In this document: positions 22,937 to 31,143 of the stretch, one piece after another
Layout of the letters: every line of letters starts with the position of its first letter
Position numbering within the stretch: position 1 is the first letter of the stretch
Assembly (NCBI GenBank): GCA_963734125.1
Contig: CAVTGB010000021.1
Span: 1 to 64,000, forward strand
Origin: DATARH01 sp963734125
GTDB lineage: Bacteria; Pseudomonadota; Alphaproteobacteria; ATCC43930; CGMCC-115725
Length of the DNA: 64,000 nt
Direction: 5' to 3'
Notes under the pieces: generated by a model
Databases searched by the model: none
The model's input: only the letters and a program-made list of their open reading frames with translations
What the model was told of the DNA's origin: nothing
Program-made: the position numbers and the translations under genes

Positions 22937-23845
22937 TTGAACGCGCCACCATCGCTGCTCAGGAAAATCGTCCGCACCACGGTCGGCGTTCATGCCAATA
23001 TTCCCGACACCCACATCTCGACTGCGATTGGGCTCGGCACCGATCGGCGCGGCACCGGCACGATCATAAGTTCCGACGGCTTGATCCTGACGGCGCATTA
23101 CCTGCTCCTGGGCGCACAGAACGTGATCGTCACGCTGCCCGGCGGCGAGCAGCGGGAGGCCGGCATCATTGGCAGGGATTACGGCACCGGACTGGGACTT
23201 TTGAAGATCGAGGGCAAGGGGCTGCCGTGCGCTGAAGTGGTGGCATCGGATGGATGCGTGGCCGGGCAGGAGGTGTTCACCGTCTCGTCGATCGGCGGAG
23301 AAAAGCGATGCGCCGACTGCGGAGTGATCACGTACTTGGGGCCATTCGACGCGGTTTGGGAGTTCGTGCTCGATCGCTGCGTGTGCGTGACGGCGGCATC
23401 GCTCAACATCGGGCTGAGCGGCGGGCCGATTTGCAACACCAGCGGGCAGGTGATCGCGGTTTCGTACCTGAACTTTGCGGACTTGGGCCGTGCGATCCTG
23501 GGAGTGCCCGGTGAATGCTTTCTCGCGGTGCGCGATGAATTAATTCAGCACGGCCGGCGCGTCAGCGCGCCGCCGCGCGCGTGGCTGGGCGTGCTCTCCT
23601 ACACGATGAAGGAGCACGTGGTGATCGCGGGCGTGATGCCGGGGGCGCCGGGCGAAAAGGCCGGCTTGCAGCAGGGCGATCTGGTGCTCGCGATCGACGG
23701 CCGCGACGTGAACGATCGGCGCGTGCTGTACGAGGCCGTGCGCAAACATCGCCCGGGCGACAACATCAATCTCAAGGTCCTGCGCAACAACCGGGTTCAT
23801 CAATTGGAAGCCGCCGCGGTCCGCGCCGAGGACTACTTCGCCTGA
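22937..23845 (+). CDS. HtrA/S1C-like protease with PDZ domain, catalytic Asp replaced
   Basis: About 300 residues: a trypsin-like domain plus one PDZ domain (RAWLGVLSY to DLVLAIDGRDVNDR). I chose TTG 22937 because GGAG lies at 22925-22928; a TTG at 22889 is open upstream but lacks such a site. The His motif is LILTAHYLLLGA and the Ser motif NIGLSGGPICNTSG, as in DegP relatives. The Asp motif, normally T-D-L-A-L-L-K, reads GTGLGLLKIEG, so the catalytic Asp is Gly. There is no signal peptide from either start and the protein contains many cysteines (CADC, RCVC), suggesting a cytoplasmic or otherwise unusual location. It may be a binding or chaperone-like pseudoprotease. The frame is intact, unlike most genes to its left. 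Confidence 0.8.
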   Translation: MNAPPSLLRKIVRTTVGVHANIPDTHISTAIGLGTDRRGTGTIISSDGLILTAHYLLLGAQNVIVTLPGGEQREAGIIGRDYGTGLGLLKIEGKGLPCAEVVASDGCVAGQEVFTVSSIGGEKRCADCGVITYLGPFDAVWEFVLDRCVCVTAASLNIGLSGGPICNTSGQVIAVSYLNFADLGRAILGVPGECFLAVRDELIQHGRRVSAPPRAWLGVLSYTMKEHVVIAGVMPGAPGEKAGLQQGDLVLAIDGRDVNDRRVLYEAVRKHRPGDNINLKVLRNNRVHQLEAAAVRAEDYFA

Positions 23846-23905
23846 CGCCGCCCTAGCGGTCCCGCGGCGCATACGCACTGACTCGCTCGCGGTGGGCGCG
23901 ACCGG

Positions 23906-24295
23906 TCAATGCTGCGGCCACCAGCCGGCTGCGGGGCGGGGTTCCGGAAACATCATGTCAACCGCGGAGATGATTCCAACCAGCCTGCCGTGATCGACGA
24001 CCGGCAGGGCGCCAACTTTGTTGGTTGTCATCAGGACTGCCGCATGTTCGAGCGTCGCCGAAGACGAGACGACAATGGGATTTTCGGTCATCAACGCTTC
24101 AACCGGGATCAGATCGAGAGAGGACAGATGACGGCACCGCAGGTCGTATCCGCTAATGATTCCGACCACCTCTCCCTTCTCCACCACCGGAAGCCGCCGA
24201 ACCCCATGCTGCTTCATCACTGCTTGCGCAACCGCCAAAGTTTCATGGCGGCCGATCGTAACCGGGCTTCTCGTCATGCGCCATGCGACCAGCAT
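23906..24295 (-). CDS. Tandem CBS-domain protein
   Basis: 129 residues with two CBS motifs forming one Bateman module, a ligand sensor for adenine nucleotides or similar. CBS1 covers AVMKQHGVRRLPVVEKGEVV and GIISGYDLR; CBS2 covers LMTENPIVVSSSATLEHAAV, ALPVVDHGRLVGIISAVDM. ATG 24295 is preceded by GGAGGA at a normal distance, so I prefer it to an upstream start 14 codons earlier. There is no fused enzyme domain. It stands alone between convergent and tandem genes, so its partner is unknown. Confidence 0.88.
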   Translation of the reverse strand: MLVAWRMTRSPVTIGRHETLAVAQAVMKQHGVRRLPVVEKGEVVGIISGYDLRCRHLSSLDLIPVEALMTENPIVVSSSATLEHAAVLMTTNKVGALPVVDHGRLVGIISAVDMMFPEPRPAAGWWPQH

Positions 24296-24499
24296 TTTAT
24301 CCTCCAATAACTCGTACTTGGTAAGATTAGACAGCAAAAGACATGCCGGTCTGTAAGCACGGCTAATGGCATATTTTCAGCGCGCGATGCGGTTGAAAGT
24401 GCATCCGAACGACACAGTATGAATCCGGCGGCTACACCCAAGCGCCTTCCGCATGGTGCCGCCCATCCAAGCGGCACGCGAAGCTAAAGGCGCTGGAAG

Positions 24500-25237
24500 T
24501 CAGAAACTGAAGTGCTTGAACCGGCGTTCGGGAATCAAGCGCAGGCCGTTCATGATCACGCGCCAGAACCACGGCACGTAAACCACCTCGGCCCGCCTGC
24601 GCCAGGCGGCATAGATGCTGTCGGCGGCGGCGGCGGGAGAAACGGTGAGCCGTGCGTCTTCGCGTCCGAAGGTCATTCGCGTGTCCACCGTGCCGAGCTT
24701 CACGGTCATCACGTGCACGCCGCTTTTGGCGAGCCGGCCGCGCAGGCCCTGCGCGAATATCGCCAGGGCGCCCTTGGCGGCGCCGTACACATAGTTTCGC
24801 GCGCGGCCGCGATCTCCGGCGACCGAACCGATCACAATGATAAAACCTGAGCGCTGCTGTTCGAGATGGCGCGCGGCCAGCGTAATCAGTGACACCGCGC
24901 CGGTGAAGTTCTGGTGCAGCGTGGCGAGCGCTTCGTCCGGCTCCTCTTGGGCGGCCTCCTCCTCGCCCAGCGTGCCGAAACATACGACGACACCGTCCAG
25001 GCCGCCGAGCTCCTGCGCCGCGTGGCGGATGAACGCATCATGCGCGGCGAAATCGGCCGCGTCGAACGCGCCGGACAGCGCCGGCGCACCGGAGCGCACG
25101 CCGATATCGGCCGCGACGCGCGCCGCTTCGGCGCCGTCGCGCGCGGCCAGGAACAGCCGTGCGCCGTCGCCCGCGAACTTAAGTGCGAGCGCGCGCGCGA
25201 TCGGGCTGGTTGCGCCCAAGATTAGAATTTTCGCCAT
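24500..25237 (-). CDS. dprE2: SDR-family oxidoreductase, DprE2-like
   Basis: Short-chain dehydrogenase of 245 residues. The N-terminal Rossmann motif is LILGATSPIARALALKFA, typical of DprE2 rather than the usual TGxxxGxG. The catalytic Tyr-Lys pair appears in NYVYGAAKGALAIF, with the Ser in VIGSVAGDRG. The C-terminus has a hydrophobic/aromatic segment VVYVPWFWRVIMNGLRLIP, matching the membrane-proximal end of DprE2. The gene follows dprE1 by about 115 bp on the same strand. In mycobacteria DprE1/DprE2 epimerise decaprenylphosphoryl-ribose to the arabinose form; here the lipid and sugar are unknown. The frame is intact. Confidence 0.8.
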   Translation of the reverse strand: MAKILILGATSPIARALALKFAGDGARLFLAARDGAEAARVAADIGVRSGAPALSGAFDAADFAAHDAFIRHAAQELGGLDGVVVCFGTLGEEEAAQEEPDEALATLHQNFTGAVSLITLAARHLEQQRSGFIIVIGSVAGDRGRARNYVYGAAKGALAIFAQGLRGRLAKSGVHVMTVKLGTVDTRMTFGREDARLTVSPAAAADSIYAAWRRRAEVVYVPWFWRVIMNGLRLIPERRFKHFSF

Positions 25238-25258
25238 CGCGCGCTCACCCCTCTGTAA

Positions 25259-25277
25259 TCTCCCCCTTCAGGGGAGA
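25259..25277. repeat. Intercistronic hairpin between dprE1 and dprE2
   Basis: TCTCCCC (25259-25265) pairs with GGGGAGA (25271-25277) around a five-base loop. It lies between the stop of dprE1 and the start of dprE2 with no T-run, so it may stabilise or attenuate the transcript rather than end it. Confidence 0.4.
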
Positions 25278-25353
25278 ACTAAAGGAAGGCAGCCAGCTTT
25301 TATCGCGGGCCGCGGAAAGACAATGAAGGTTCATATTGGGTGTCCGCGTCCCG

Positions 25354-26784
25354 CTATCCCGGATCCATCCCGAGCCGGCGCGACAGGTTCGACGAAAAAC
25401 GGCCTTCCGGATCGGCGGCGGCTTTGACCTCCTGCCATCGGGCCAGATTCGGATACATCGCGCGGACCGTTTCGGGGCCCAGCCGCGCATCCTTGGCCAG
25501 GTACACGCGCCCGCCGCGCCGGAGCACCATTGCGTCAAGCGAATCGAGAAATTCAAACAAGCCATAGCCGACCGGAAAGTCGAGCGCCAGCGTATAGCCG
25601 GGCATCGGAAACGACAGCATCCCCTGCTGGGCGCCGAATTTTTTGAGCACGGCCAGAAATGAGGCACGGCGGCTGCGGCTGATTGTTTCGAGCGTTTCAA
25701 CCAGTCCGGCGCGGCTTTCCGCGGGCGGCCACACGCACTGGTACTGCACGAAGCCGCGCTTGCCGTAAATCCGGTTCCAGTCGCGAATCGAATCGAGCGG
25801 GTAGAAGAAGCTGTCCCAATCGAAGATCGTGCCGGCGCGCGACTCGCGATGGAACGCGTAGTAAGCGGCGTTAAACGCCCGGACGGTGAGCGAATTGAGC
25901 GCGATGCCGGGCAGATCGAACGGCACGGCGGTGTGGACTTTCGGCTTGATGCGCAGCGGCTCCTGCGCGAGCTTGGCGGGCAGCGTGCCGCGGGCGGCGA
26001 AATCGCCGACGCTCAAGATCGAGCGGCCGAGCGCGCCATGCCCGCTGGCGCAATCGATCCAGGCGACGGAATAGCCGTACTGGGAATCGGTGCGTTCAAA
26101 AGCTTCGATCGCCGCGTCGATATTGGCCGCGCGAATCAATTCGCCACGCAGGTAGGCGCTGTCGATTCGCCGCATCCGGAGTTCCAATTCCAAGATCACG
26201 CCGGTCAGGCCCATTCCGCCCACCGTCGCCCAGAACAGGTTGGCGTTTTCCTCGCGCGAGCAGCGTTTGACTTCGCCGGAAGCGAGCATCAGATCGAAAT
26301 TCGTAACGTGTGCGGCCAGCGAGGAGTCGCGATGGTGGTTCTTGCCGTGAACGTCGGCCGCGATCGAGCCGCCCAGCGTGACGAAGCGCGTGCCGGGACT
26401 GACCGGCGGGAAAAAGCCGCGCGGCATGAAGACCTCGATCAAATCCGCGATCGTCACGCCCGCTTCGCATCGGAGCAGCCCGCTTTCGGCGTCGAACGAG
26501 AGCATCCGGTTGAGCCGCTGAAGATCGACCACGCGGTTTTGTTCGTTCAGGGCGGCGTCGCCGTAGGCGCGCCCGGCGCCACGCGGGATTAGCGACGCGC
26601 CGTTTCCGGCCACGATAGCGCGGAGTTCGTCGAGCTTTTCCGGACGGTAGAGATCGCTCTCGGAGAGCGGATAGCGGCCCCATCCCGACAGGATGCCGTG
26701 GCGCGGCTTGGGCGCGGCGGCATCGATTTCGCGCGGCACGGCGGCAATCGAATCTGTCAAGGCGGCACTCATCAGCGGCGGCAA
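25354..26784 (-). CDS. dprE1: FAD-linked oxidase, DprE1-like
   Basis: 476-residue flavoprotein of the VAO/PCMH fold that in mycobacteria oxidises decaprenylphosphoryl-ribose at C2'. The FAD-binding half shows IPRGAGRAYGDAALN, SPGTRFVTLGGSIAADVHGK then NHH (the His region used for flavin contact) and ATVGGMGLTGVILELELRM. The C-terminal half has FDWDSFFYPLD, LKKFGAQQGMLSFPMPG and GGRVYLAKDARLGPET, with the conserved Lys. The segment equivalent to NICVDF, which carries the benzothiazinone-reactive Cys in M. tuberculosis, reads TLALDF, so that Cys is Ala. Paired with dprE2 downstream. The start could be 26784 or the Met four codons later. The frame is intact. Confidence 0.85.
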   Translation of the reverse strand: MPPLMSAALTDSIAAVPREIDAAAPKPRHGILSGWGRYPLSESDLYRPEKLDELRAIVAGNGASLIPRGAGRAYGDAALNEQNRVVDLQRLNRMLSFDAESGLLRCEAGVTIADLIEVFMPRGFFPPVSPGTRFVTLGGSIAADVHGKNHHRDSSLAAHVTNFDLMLASGEVKRCSREENANLFWATVGGMGLTGVILELELRMRRIDSAYLRGELIRAANIDAAIEAFERTDSQYGYSVAWIDCASGHGALGRSILSVGDFAARGTLPAKLAQEPLRIKPKVHTAVPFDLPGIALNSLTVRAFNAAYYAFHRESRAGTIFDWDSFFYPLDSIRDWNRIYGKRGFVQYQCVWPPAESRAGLVETLETISRSRRASFLAVLKKFGAQQGMLSFPMPGYTLALDFPVGYGLFEFLDSLDAMVLRRGGRVYLAKDARLGPETVRAMYPNLARWQEVKAAADPEGRFSSNLSRRLGMDPG

Positions 26785-26818
26785 GTCAACCTAACAGTAA
26801 CGGTACGGCGTAAAAATA

Positions 26819-26844
26819 GGAAAGCCCGCGCGGGCGGGCTTTCC
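26819..26844 (-). terminator. Rho-independent terminator
   Basis: GGAAAGCCCG and CGGGCTTTCC form a long stem (26819-26844). Read on the minus strand it is followed by TATTTTTAC, a U-rich tail, and it lies 30 bases behind the acyl-CoA dehydrogenase stop (26875). It therefore separates that gene from dprE1. Confidence 0.8.
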
Positions 26845-26874
26845 AGTAAAAGCGCGGCGGCCGCAATCCCGGCA

Positions 26875-28068
26875 TCAGCCCTTGGGCAGGCCGAGCACGC
26901 GTTCGCCGATGATGTTGTGCTGGATCTCGCTGGTACCGCCCGCGATCGTGAGCGCCCGCGACGCCAGCATCCGGTACGACCATTTGCCCTTGTCGATCGC
27001 ATGCGGCGCCTTGAATTCCATCTGGCTGTACGGCCCAAGCAATTCCATCGCGAACTTGTTGATTCTCACATTTAGCTCGCTGGCCCCCAGCTTGAGCACC
27101 GATCCTTCCGGCCCCGGCGGCAGTCCCTTGAGCCTGCGTGTAAGCTGGCGAAAGCCGGTATAGCGCAGCGCGGCCGCCTCGCACGCGAAGCCGCCTATCT
27201 TCTGCCGCACGCTCGAATCGTCCCACGCGCTGTGTCCGTTGGTATGGACGAGCTTGGCGAGACTCACCAGTTCCTTCACCTGGCCCATCAGATCGCGGCC
27301 GCCGCCGATTCCGGACCGCTCGAACATCAGCGTGGTGATCGCGACCTGCCAGCCCTGGTTCTTCCCGCCGACCAGGTTCTTCTTCGGCACCTTGACGTCC
27401 TCGAAGAAGATTTCGTTGAAGTTCGCGTCGCCGGTGATCTGCACCAGCGGGCGGACGGTAACACCGGGGCTGTGCATATCGACCAGGATGTAACTGATTC
27501 CCTTGTGCTTGGGCGCGGCCGGATCGGTGCGGACCAGCAGGATGCAGAAGTCGGCGTGATGCGCATCGGAAGTCCAGACTTTCTGGCCATTGACGACGAA
27601 GTAGTCGCCCTCCTCGACGGCGCGGGTTTGCAGCGATGCGACATCTGAGCCGGCGCCGGGTTCCGAATAGCCCTGGCACCAGATTTCATCCGCCGAGAGG
27701 ATTTTTGCGACGTAACGTTTCTTTTGCTCCTCGGTCCCCCAATGCATCAGCGTGGGTCCCACCAGCATGATGCCTAAGCCGTTGACGAGCAGGGGAGTGT
27801 TGGCCTTCCCCATCACCTCGCCGTAGATCACTTGCTGCGTGAGCGTGGCGCCGCGGCCGCCGTATTCCTTGGGCCAGCCGATTCCGACCCAGCCCGCGGC
27901 GTGCATTTTCTTGTGCCACGCCAGCCGCCGCTGCCAGTCGTCGGCGCCCGCCTCATGCATCGCGTCGGCGGTTTCGCCGCCCTTGAAGTCTTTGGGCGCA
28001 TTGGCCGCAAGCCAGCTGCGAAGCTCGTGGCGAAAGGCCTCGTCCTGTTCGCTAAACTTGAAATCCAT
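26875..28068 (-). CDS. Acyl-CoA dehydrogenase
   Basis: 397-residue FAD flavoenzyme that oxidises an acyl-CoA to the enoyl-CoA. ATG 28068 follows GGAGG. Family signatures: YGGRGATLTQQVIYGEVM, WCQGYSEPGAGSDVASLQT (substrate/FAD loop), GQKVWTSDAHHADFCILLVR, GVTVRPLVQITGDANFNEIF and the C-terminal RALTIAGGTSEIQHNIIGER. This is the FadE-like subgroup with a fairly long N-terminal helical domain. Substrate cannot be read from the sequence. It is apparently monocistronic with its own terminator and an 18-bp palindrome 78 bp upstream that may be a repressor site. The frame is intact. Confidence 0.9.
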   Translation of the reverse strand: MDFKFSEQDEAFRHELRSWLAANAPKDFKGGETADAMHEAGADDWQRRLAWHKKMHAAGWVGIGWPKEYGGRGATLTQQVIYGEVMGKANTPLLVNGLGIMLVGPTLMHWGTEEQKKRYVAKILSADEIWCQGYSEPGAGSDVASLQTRAVEEGDYFVVNGQKVWTSDAHHADFCILLVRTDPAAPKHKGISYILVDMHSPGVTVRPLVQITGDANFNEIFFEDVKVPKKNLVGGKNQGWQVAITTLMFERSGIGGGRDLMGQVKELVSLAKLVHTNGHSAWDDSSVRQKIGGFACEAAALRYTGFRQLTRRLKGLPPGPEGSVLKLGASELNVRINKFAMELLGPYSQMEFKAPHAIDKGKWSYRMLASRALTIAGGTSEIQHNIIGERVLGLPKG

Positions 28069-28145
28069 TTTGGCCTCCAGCGGAGGGGCCGGACGATTTG
28101 CGCCTGGCCGCGCGATCTTTCGCGTCGGTCGGCCGGTCCCTAACA

Positions 28146-28163
28146 CCTGTTCTATAGAACAGG
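28146..28163. promoter_or_regulatory. 18-bp perfect palindrome upstream of acyl-CoA dehydrogenase
   Basis: CCTGTTCTATAGAACAGG is its own reverse complement. It lies 78 bp upstream of the acyl-CoA dehydrogenase start in a GC-rich genome, where an AT-centred palindrome of this length is unusual. Sites like this are typical of TetR-family regulators of fatty acid genes; no regulator gene is adjacent in the window. Confidence 0.6.
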
Positions 28164-28258
28164 CCGCCGGTCCGGGCAAGCACGTCCGCGCGAACCTCAA
28201 GAGCAAGTTCGCATCGTCCCATCGATATCTGCTGCGCGATCGCGCTGATTTCAGGGAT

Positions 28259-29083
28259 TCAGACCACTTCCTTAGTGCGGAATCGCCACAGGGCCAGCAT
28301 CAGCATGATGGCTACAAAATCCGCAGCATATAGGCTCAAGAATAAGACATCCTTCCAATTGATAAGACTGCCTTGGAGTACTTGGATAATTACATTGAAA
28401 TCCCGGTAGCTGGGCAGGATGTAATAGAGGGGGTTGTTCAGCGAATAAAGGCTGTTCCCAGCAAAGTATGCGAGCACCGCGGCAACAATGGGATGCATGA
28501 AGAGCGAAAGCAGCATCGCTAACGACCCAAGCATCAGCTGCCGGCAGAACATCAGCCACGGCGACCATTTGATTGCCGGATTCAAATCCACACTTTGAGA
28601 TTGTGCAAAAACGACAATGGCCAGACTCACAATGAGGGCATAACCCGCCATGACGATCACGCCGCCCAGGTATTTGCCAAGCAGAAATTGGGTGCGCGAA
28701 ACCGGTTTGGAAAGCGTCAGGCGGATGGTGCCTCGGCGGATTTCCGAGGCGACACTGCCGTGCCGAATATGAAAAGCGCCACGATGCTGCCGCCAAACGA
28801 GGCGATTCCATAAAACGCCGCTTGAATACTGGATGAGGCCATGTCCATTTCTTCACGAAATTTTTGCCGGTCGGCTTGGTTCATCGGATGCGTGGATCCC
28901 ATGGACGAATTGTTGGCCATTTGATCGTCGGAAAACGATTGGGTGATCCCTTTGCGGGCGGACGGCAAGGTGACCGAGAAAAAGACGATCAACGCCGAGC
29001 GAAGCCAGCATCAAACCTAGCAACAGACGTTGATGCAGCAGCGCGCGGATATTGTCGGCGGCGATGAGAAGCGTGATTTTCAT
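28259..29083 (-). CDS. ABC-2 type transporter permease (two frameshifts)
   Basis: Membrane subunit partner of the ATPase encoded immediately upstream; the ATPase stop and this start overlap (29083/29080). The N-terminus reads MKITLLIAADNIRALLHQRL followed by a first span; a slip near 28990 moves into MIVFFSVTLPSARKG. Next come a polar stretch rich in Asn/Ser/Met, spans at YGIASFGGSIVALFIFGTAV, then after a slip near 28735 the motif LTLSKPVSRTQFLLGKYLGG typical of ABC-2 permeases (the S-K/R-P-V-S-R pattern) and three more spans, ending FRTKEVV. Six spans are predicted in total. The substrate is not visible. Base composition is noticeably more AT-rich than the neighbours. Confidence 0.78.
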
Positions 29084-30015
29084 TTTTTTGCCGGCGTATT
29101 GATCGTGGAGAAGAAAATCTCCTCCAACGATTGAGCCTCGGTCTCCGTGCGAACGACCTCGACGTTGTGTTGCCGCAACAATTCCTCGACGGTATGCCGG
29201 AGCGCCTCATCCGGAAAACGAATCGTCACCTCTCCCTGCATCAAGGTCACTTCCGCCGCCGTAGCCGCCAGCGCATCCAACACCGGCGCGGGTAGGCTTT
29301 TGACGACCAGCTTAGTGGTTTTGCCGGCCGACAACTCTTGCATCGTCCCGACCCGCTTGAGTTCGCCATTCTGCAGGATAGCCACTCGGTCACAGATCGA
29401 TTCCACTTCCGATAGAATGTGGGAACTTATAAAAACCGTTTTCCCTCGCCGTCTCAATTCCAGCAGGATGTCGCGGAATTCCTTTCGTCCGACCGGGTCA
29501 AGGCTTGCAGTCGGCTCATCCAGAATCAACAAATCCGGGTCGTGCAACATCGCTTGGGCGAACCCAATTCTTTGCGCCATGCCTTTGGAGTATTTGGAGA
29601 CACGCTTTTCCGCTGCGTCTTGCAGGTCTAGGAGCTTCAAGAGTTCGGTGATACGCGCGGATCGGGATTCAGCTGGCACGCCGCAGAGCGCGGCATAGAA
29701 TTCGAGCAACTGCCTGCCCCGGTAATAGTCATGCAGATTGACCGACTCCGGCAAATAACCAAGCCGCCGATGAACTTTGGGTTCCGTTACCGGCCGGTCG
29801 AACAGGTGGGCTGTGCCACTGGTCGGCCGAATCAAATTCAGCAATAGATGAATCGTGCTGGTCTTGCCGGCCCCGTTTGGCCCCAAGAACCCGAAAATTT
29901 CGCCTTCCCTCACCTCCAGATTCAGCATTCGCACGGCGGCAGTTTGATCCTGGTTCCAGCCACTGCGGTAGGTCTTGCAAAGATTTTCGGTGCGAATGGC
30001 AGTCATACGGGTCAC
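29080..30015 (-). CDS. ABC transporter ATP-binding protein
   Basis: 311-residue ATPase of the ABC-2 (CcmA/NatA) family. Walker A GFLGPNGAGKTSTIHLL, Q-loop LGYLPESVNLHDYY, signature YSKGMAQRIGFAQ, Walker B DLLILDEPTASLDPVG, H-loop FISSHILSEVE. A C-terminal domain of about 90 residues ends TINTPAKK. The GTG at 30015 overlaps the TGA of the upstream thioredoxin-like gene as GTGA; an ATG three codons in is also possible. The order is tlpA-like, ATPase, permease, all coupled. The frame is intact. Confidence 0.9.
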   Translation of the reverse strand: MTRMTAIRTENLCKTYRSGWNQDQTAAVRMLNLEVREGEIFGFLGPNGAGKTSTIHLLLNLIRPTSGTAHLFDRPVTEPKVHRRLGYLPESVNLHDYYRGRQLLEFYAALCGVPAESRSARITELLKLLDLQDAAEKRVSKYSKGMAQRIGFAQAMLHDPDLLILDEPTASLDPVGRKEFRDILLELRRRGKTVFISSHILSEVESICDRVAILQNGELKRVGTMQELSAGKTTKLVVKSLPAPVLDALAATAAEVTLMQGEVTIRFPDEALRHTVEELLRQHNVEVVRTETEAQSLEEIFFSTINTPAKK

Positions 30016-30587
30016 CCTTTGGTCAGTGCTTTAACCTGTTGCTTCAAATCGTCGTCGTTTGGGGAATAACCCACGCATATCCATTGCACTACGCCTTTTT
30101 GATCCACCAGTACCAAGGTGGGAAGCGCCCGGACCCCGTATTTGTCGCCGACCGACTGATTCTGATCCAATGCCGCGTTAAAAGAGTATTTTCGGCGCTC
30201 GATGAAACTGCGGACTTGATCGGCTGACTCACCCTGGTTGACGCGAAGGATTTCCAGTCCGTGGTCCTTGAACTTGTCCGCCAAATCCTGCAAGCCGGGC
30301 ATGGCCATCCGGCATGGCCCGCACCAAGTGGCCCAGAAATCCATCAGCACGACCTTATGGCCGCGATAAGAACTTAATTTGACGGCATGGTTGGACAAGT
30401 CCTGCAGCATGAAATCCGGTGCTGGCTGGCCGACTTTAATATTTCCCAATTCCTGGACGGATCCCTCGCTACACTGGGGCATTACGAACTTCACCTCGTA
30501 GTGAATGGCAATGCTGGCGGCTACAAACAGCACGCCCGCGAGGATCCGGGAGATTTGAGACAGCTTCATCGTGTCGCTGTGGGACAA
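30012..30587 (-). CDS. TlpA-like membrane-anchored thioredoxin
   Basis: 191 residues with an N-terminal anchor (ISRILAGVLFVAASIAIHY) and a periplasmic thioredoxin fold of the TlpA/ResA/AhpC-TSA type: VGQPAPDFMLQDLSN, VVLMDFWATWCGPCRMAMPG with the CGPC redox pair, and VRALPTLVLVDQKGVVQW with the cis-Pro. Two more Cys (residues ~38 and ~172) lie outside the active site. It is first in an operon with an ABC-2 transporter, so it may supply thiol redox control to an exported factor, or serve cytochrome maturation; neither is proven. The first Met is at 30587, with an alternative Met at 30569. Confidence 0.88.
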   Translation of the reverse strand: MSHSDTMKLSQISRILAGVLFVAASIAIHYEVKFVMPQCSEGSVQELGNIKVGQPAPDFMLQDLSNHAVKLSSYRGHKVVLMDFWATWCGPCRMAMPGLQDLADKFKDHGLEILRVNQGESADQVRSFIERRKYSFNAALDQNQSVGDKYGVRALPTLVLVDQKGVVQWICVGYSPNDDDLKQQVKALTKG

Positions 30588-30669
30588 GTGACTTTAACCT
30601 GTTAGAGATACCACGACGGAGTTCATGCTGTTAGTCCCCTCGAAGAGCGGCTTTCACCTCGTGCTTCTT

Positions 30670-30689
30670 TGCCGGGGTTTTACCCGGCA
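30670..30689. repeat. Short hairpin in the spacer between divergent units
   Basis: TGCCGGG and CCCGGCA pair around GTTTTA in the 268-bp spacer between the tlpA-like gene (minus) and the UPF0175 gene (plus). No T-run follows. The remainder of this spacer holds nothing I recognise; promoters for both units should lie here. Confidence 0.35.
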
Positions 30690-30855
30690 TGAAATAGCAA
30701 GGTTCTGGAGAGGCACCATCGTAAAACATCCCAGCTCCACCCGGCAATGCGACCGCCACGCAGGTTCATATTGCCGGCGTCATCAAGGCCAATTGACTGC
30801 ATCGCCGCCATTACGGAAGCTTGTCTGAGCGGAGTCCACGAATCGAGCGCCGACC

Positions 30856-31143
30856 ATGAACGTCAAAATCGATCTTCCCGGCGGCGTGTTCGACGCCCAG
30901 TTTCCCCAGCCGGCCTTTGCCGCCCGCGTGCGCGAACTGGCGGTCCTCGAACTGGTGCGGGTGAAACGCATTCACGAGCATGAGGCGCGGGCGATGCTCG
31001 GGATCGAGCGATGGGAATTGGTCGCGCGGATGAAAGCGGCGGGCATCGCGCCGACCGAAGAGGTGTTCGCCGAGATCCGGGGCGAACTCAACCGCGCGAT
31101 CGCGTCCAAGCGAGCGCGCGGAACCAAACGAGGACAAACCTGA
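30856..31143 (+). CDS. UPF0175-family small protein
   Basis: 95 residues. The core RVRELAVLELVRVKRIHEHE followed by ARAMLGIERWELVARMKAAG matches UPF0175, a small helix-turn-helix-like family often annotated as an antitoxin or DNA-binding partner of PIN-domain toxins. ATG 30856 is the first in-frame start. The stop TGA (31141-31143) overlaps the gloA ATG as TGATG, so translation is coupled to a glyoxalase rather than to a toxin gene. No PIN-domain gene is visible nearby, so an antitoxin role is doubtful here. Confidence 0.7.
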   Translation: MNVKIDLPGGVFDAQFPQPAFAARVRELAVLELVRVKRIHEHEARAMLGIERWELVARMKAAGIAPTEEVFAEIRGELNRAIASKRARGTKRGQT

